NCBI GenBank assembly: GCA_000433875.1
Contig: HF993325.1
Coordinates: 1 to 15,672, forward strand
Reading direction: 5' to 3'
Origin: Firmicutes bacterium CAG:884
GTDB lineage: Bacteria; Bacillota_I; Bacilli_A; RF39; UBA660
Length of the DNA: 15,672 nt
Positions 14,653-15,672 of the stretch are shown one piece after another; the first letter of the stretch is position 1, and each line of letters begins with the position of its first letter. The translations under genes and the position numbers were made by a program. The notes beneath the pieces are model-generated. The model was not told the DNA's origin and made no database searches. It saw only the letters and a program-made list of their open reading frames with translations.

Positions 14653-14814
14653 ATGAAAGAAGAAGTAAAAAGAGAAGAAAAAAAAGTTGGCGAAGGTGTT
14701 GGCTTTGAAAGAATTAGAAGAATTACAGGTTATTTAGTTGGTACTGTAGATAGATTCAACAATGCTAAAAGAGCCGAAGTAAGAGATCGCGTTAAACATG
14801 GCAAAGACTATTAG
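14653..14814 (+). CDS. Separate glycyl-radical domain of class III ribonucleotide reductase (NrdD C-terminal fragment)
   Basis: A 53-residue protein: a Lys/Glu-rich start (MKEEVKREEKKVGEG), then FERIRRITGYLVG, DRFNNAKRAEVRDRVKHG and DY. This is the C-terminal glycyl-radical motif of NrdD, with Gly26 the presumed radical site activated by NrdG. It is in the same frame as nrdD, separated only by TAG (14641-14643) and three codons. It has its own strong Shine-Dalgarno: AGGAGG (14642-14647), overlapping the TAG, is 5 nt before ATG 14653. nrdG starts inside it with a 17-nt overlap. The best reading is a split enzyme with two co-translated chains. Alternatives are amber readthrough giving the usual fused chain, or a recent or artefactual nonsense change. 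TAG is a true stop after rny, which argues against codon reassignment. Confidence 0.85.
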   Translation: MKEEVKREEKKVGEGVGFERIRRITGYLVGTVDRFNNAKRAEVRDRVKHGKDY

Positions 14815-15367
14815 ATTAGCGGCACCTTTACAAACAGATAGTATAGTTGATGGCGAAGGCATTAGGACAGTTGTTTGGACCCAAGGTTGTGCTCACAACT
14901 GTCTTGGATGTCATAATCCTGAAACACATAGTTTTAATGGTGGTTATTTAGTTAGTGTTGATGATGTTAAAAAAGAAATGAGTGAACTTGTTAATCAGCA
15001 AGGTATAACTTTTTCTGGTGGTGATCCTTTATATCAGGTTGATGCTGTATTAGAACTTGCTAAGTATGCTCAAAGTATCGGTTTAAATGTCTGGTTATAT
15101 ACAGGTTTTACTTATGAAGAACTTAAAGTTATGATGAAAAGAAATGCTAAATTAAAAGAGTTACTTTTAAATGTAGATGCTTTAGTTGATGGTAAGTTTT
15201 TACTTGAAGAAAAGAGTTTTGATGTTAAGTTTAGGGGTTCTAAAAATCAAAGAATTATTGATATAAGAGAGAGTATTAATAAAGGAAAACTTGTTTTAAT
15301 TGAAAAATATATTTATAGAGAACCTAAATATGTTAGTTATAGAGAAAGCAATCATTTATATATTTGA
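14798..15367 (+). CDS. nrdG: Anaerobic ribonucleotide reductase activating protein (radical SAM activase)
   Basis: Uses a [4Fe-4S] cluster and S-adenosylmethionine to place the glycyl radical on NrdD. The 189-residue protein shows the radical-SAM CX3CX2C motif at Cys31, Cys35 and Cys38 (TQGCAHNCLGCHNPETH), the GGDPL SAM-binding motif (FSGGDPLYQ) and the N-terminal DGEGIRTVVW typical of NrdG. It starts within the glycyl-radical gene without a strong Shine-Dalgarno of its own, so its translation is likely coupled to that small gene. In this organism its substrate would be the separate 53-residue chain. A terminator overlaps its stop. Confidence 0.96.
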   Translation: MAKTIRLAAPLQTDSIVDGEGIRTVVWTQGCAHNCLGCHNPETHSFNGGYLVSVDDVKKEMSELVNQQGITFSGGDPLYQVDAVLELAKYAQSIGLNVWLYTGFTYEELKVMMKRNAKLKELLLNVDALVDGKFLLEEKSFDVKFRGSKNQRIIDIRESINKGKLVLIEKYIYREPKYVSYRESNHLYI

Positions 15368-15377
15368 TTGTTTTTTT
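15345..15377 (+). terminator. Terminator of the nrd operon
   Basis: CAATCA (15349-15354) pairs with TGATTG (15365-15370), extendable with a G-T and A-T pairs, around a 10-nt loop. Seven T follow (15371-15377). The nrdG TGA (15365-15367) is in the right arm. Confidence 0.75.
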
Positions 15378-15404
15378 GTAATTGTATATTTTTTGTTGTA
15401 TAAT
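15376..15404 (+). promoter_or_regulatory. Promoter downstream of nrdG
   Basis: TTGTAA (15376-15381), a 17-bp spacer and TATAAT (15399-15404). The -35 hexamer is the same as in the nrdD promoter and overlaps the T run of the nrdG terminator. Expected start is near 15411. Confidence 0.55.
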
Positions 15405-15610
15405 TAAATAGTAGGAAATGTTAATAAGCGTATAAAAAAAGATAAAAAATGGAAGGAATGTTGATAAAAATTTTGACCTAATATATACTAGTATTACTAA
15501 AAAAAATATAAAAATAAATATTTTGTTAATAACTTTATAGGAGCGATTAATTATATAGATACCGGTCCTTTTTATAGTGTAAATTATAACTATGGAAAGG
15601 AAATAAATAT
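15405..15610 (+). other. Non-coding stretch after nrdG; possible leader or small RNA
   Basis: No frame longer than about ten codons follows the promoter. Two similar segments, near 15412-15427 (AGGAAATGTTAATAAG) and 15453-15467 (AAGGAATGTTGATAA), look like an imperfect direct repeat of a Shine-Dalgarno plus ATG. AGGA-CG (15539-15545) can pair with CG-TCCT (15563-15569) before five T, a weak terminator-like hairpin. No known riboswitch class is recognised. Confidence 0.35.
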
Positions 15611-15672
15611 ATGAAAAATAATATTAATAATATGTGTAATAATAGGAATATGTTCTATATTAGTAGGTAGTA
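15611..15672 (+). pseudogene. Start of a possible secreted or lipoprotein gene, out of frame at its ATG
   Basis: ATG 15611 follows GGAAAGG (15594-15600), but its frame ends at TAG 15668-15670. The frame one base later in phase, from about 15615 to the edge, reads KIILIICVIIGICSILVGS, a typical signal peptide core, yet has a TGA at 15612-15614 and no start. Deleting one A from the run 15614-15618 joins the ATG to it. It may be a broken gene, a slippage-controlled gene or a sequencing indel. The gene continues beyond the window. Confidence 0.35.

Noticed and set aside
15539..15573. T-box or other riboswitch, prompted by the sequence GATACCGGTCC before a T run.
   Set aside because: The conserved T-box antiterminator core (GGGTGGNACC) and specifier elements are absent; only a weak hairpin remains.
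1..15672. CRISPR arrays, insertion sequences, tRNA or rRNA genes.
   Set aside because: No spaced direct repeats, transposase motifs, terminal inverted repeats or RNA-gene signatures were seen on reading both strands.

Overview
The window is very AT-rich and uses the standard stop codons: TGA, TAG and TAA all end recognisable genes. Gene content points to a low-GC Bacillota of the class Bacilli. It has RNase Y, the Bacilli-type RNA polymerase delta subunit, a compact class A PBP, Lon, and a SpoVID/YsxE-like pair that marks an endospore former or the descendant of one. The small genes, short spacers and promoters nested in terminators would fit an uncultured host-associated lineage related to Erysipelotrichales or Mollicutes. 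That placement is inference. The class III ribonucleotide reductase shows a capacity for anaerobic growth.

Layout. 1-117 holds the possible tail of an upstream gene and the rny promoter. rny (130-1683) ends in a terminator that begins inside the gene. A pair of diverged sigma-70-like genes follows (1751-3110) from its own promoter. It converges through a bidirectional terminator on a small Gly/Tyr-rich, spore-coat-like gene on the minus strand (3129-3320). Divergent from that is a membrane-anchored polysaccharide-deacetylase-like protein without recognisable catalytic residues (3392-4222). lon (4303-6609) is followed by two tandem paralogues of unknown function (6614-7762), apparently one operon. 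Next come spoVID-like and ysxE-like genes (7814-9383). A small membrane protein gene (9351-9524) and a class A PBP gene (9589-11469) lie on the minus strand. The delta-subunit gene rpoE (11650-12069) is divergent from the PBP gene across a repeat-rich regulatory region. The window closes with the anaerobic ribonucleotide reductase operon (12352-15367) and a mostly non-coding tail.

The most striking observation is that the anaerobic reductase is split. The large nrdD frame stops at an amber codon right after its C-terminal Cys-x-x-Cys motifs. The glycyl-radical domain (Arg-Arg-Ile-Thr-Gly-Tyr-Leu and following) is a separate, in-frame 53-codon gene with a strong Shine-Dalgarno sequence overlapping that stop codon. 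The activase gene nrdG overlaps the end of this small gene. A LexA/SOS-box-like palindrome sits against the -35 of the operon promoter.

Other points are CATA-type boxes, possibly mother-cell sigma-factor promoters, just upstream of three small or sporulation-type genes; repeated TAGTGA elements between the PBP and delta genes; and a signal-peptide-like reading frame at the right edge that is out of phase with its ATG. Several likely starts (rny, second sigma gene, lon, 6614, 9524, PBP) are moved downstream from the longest possible frame because a good Shine-Dalgarno precedes the inner ATG.
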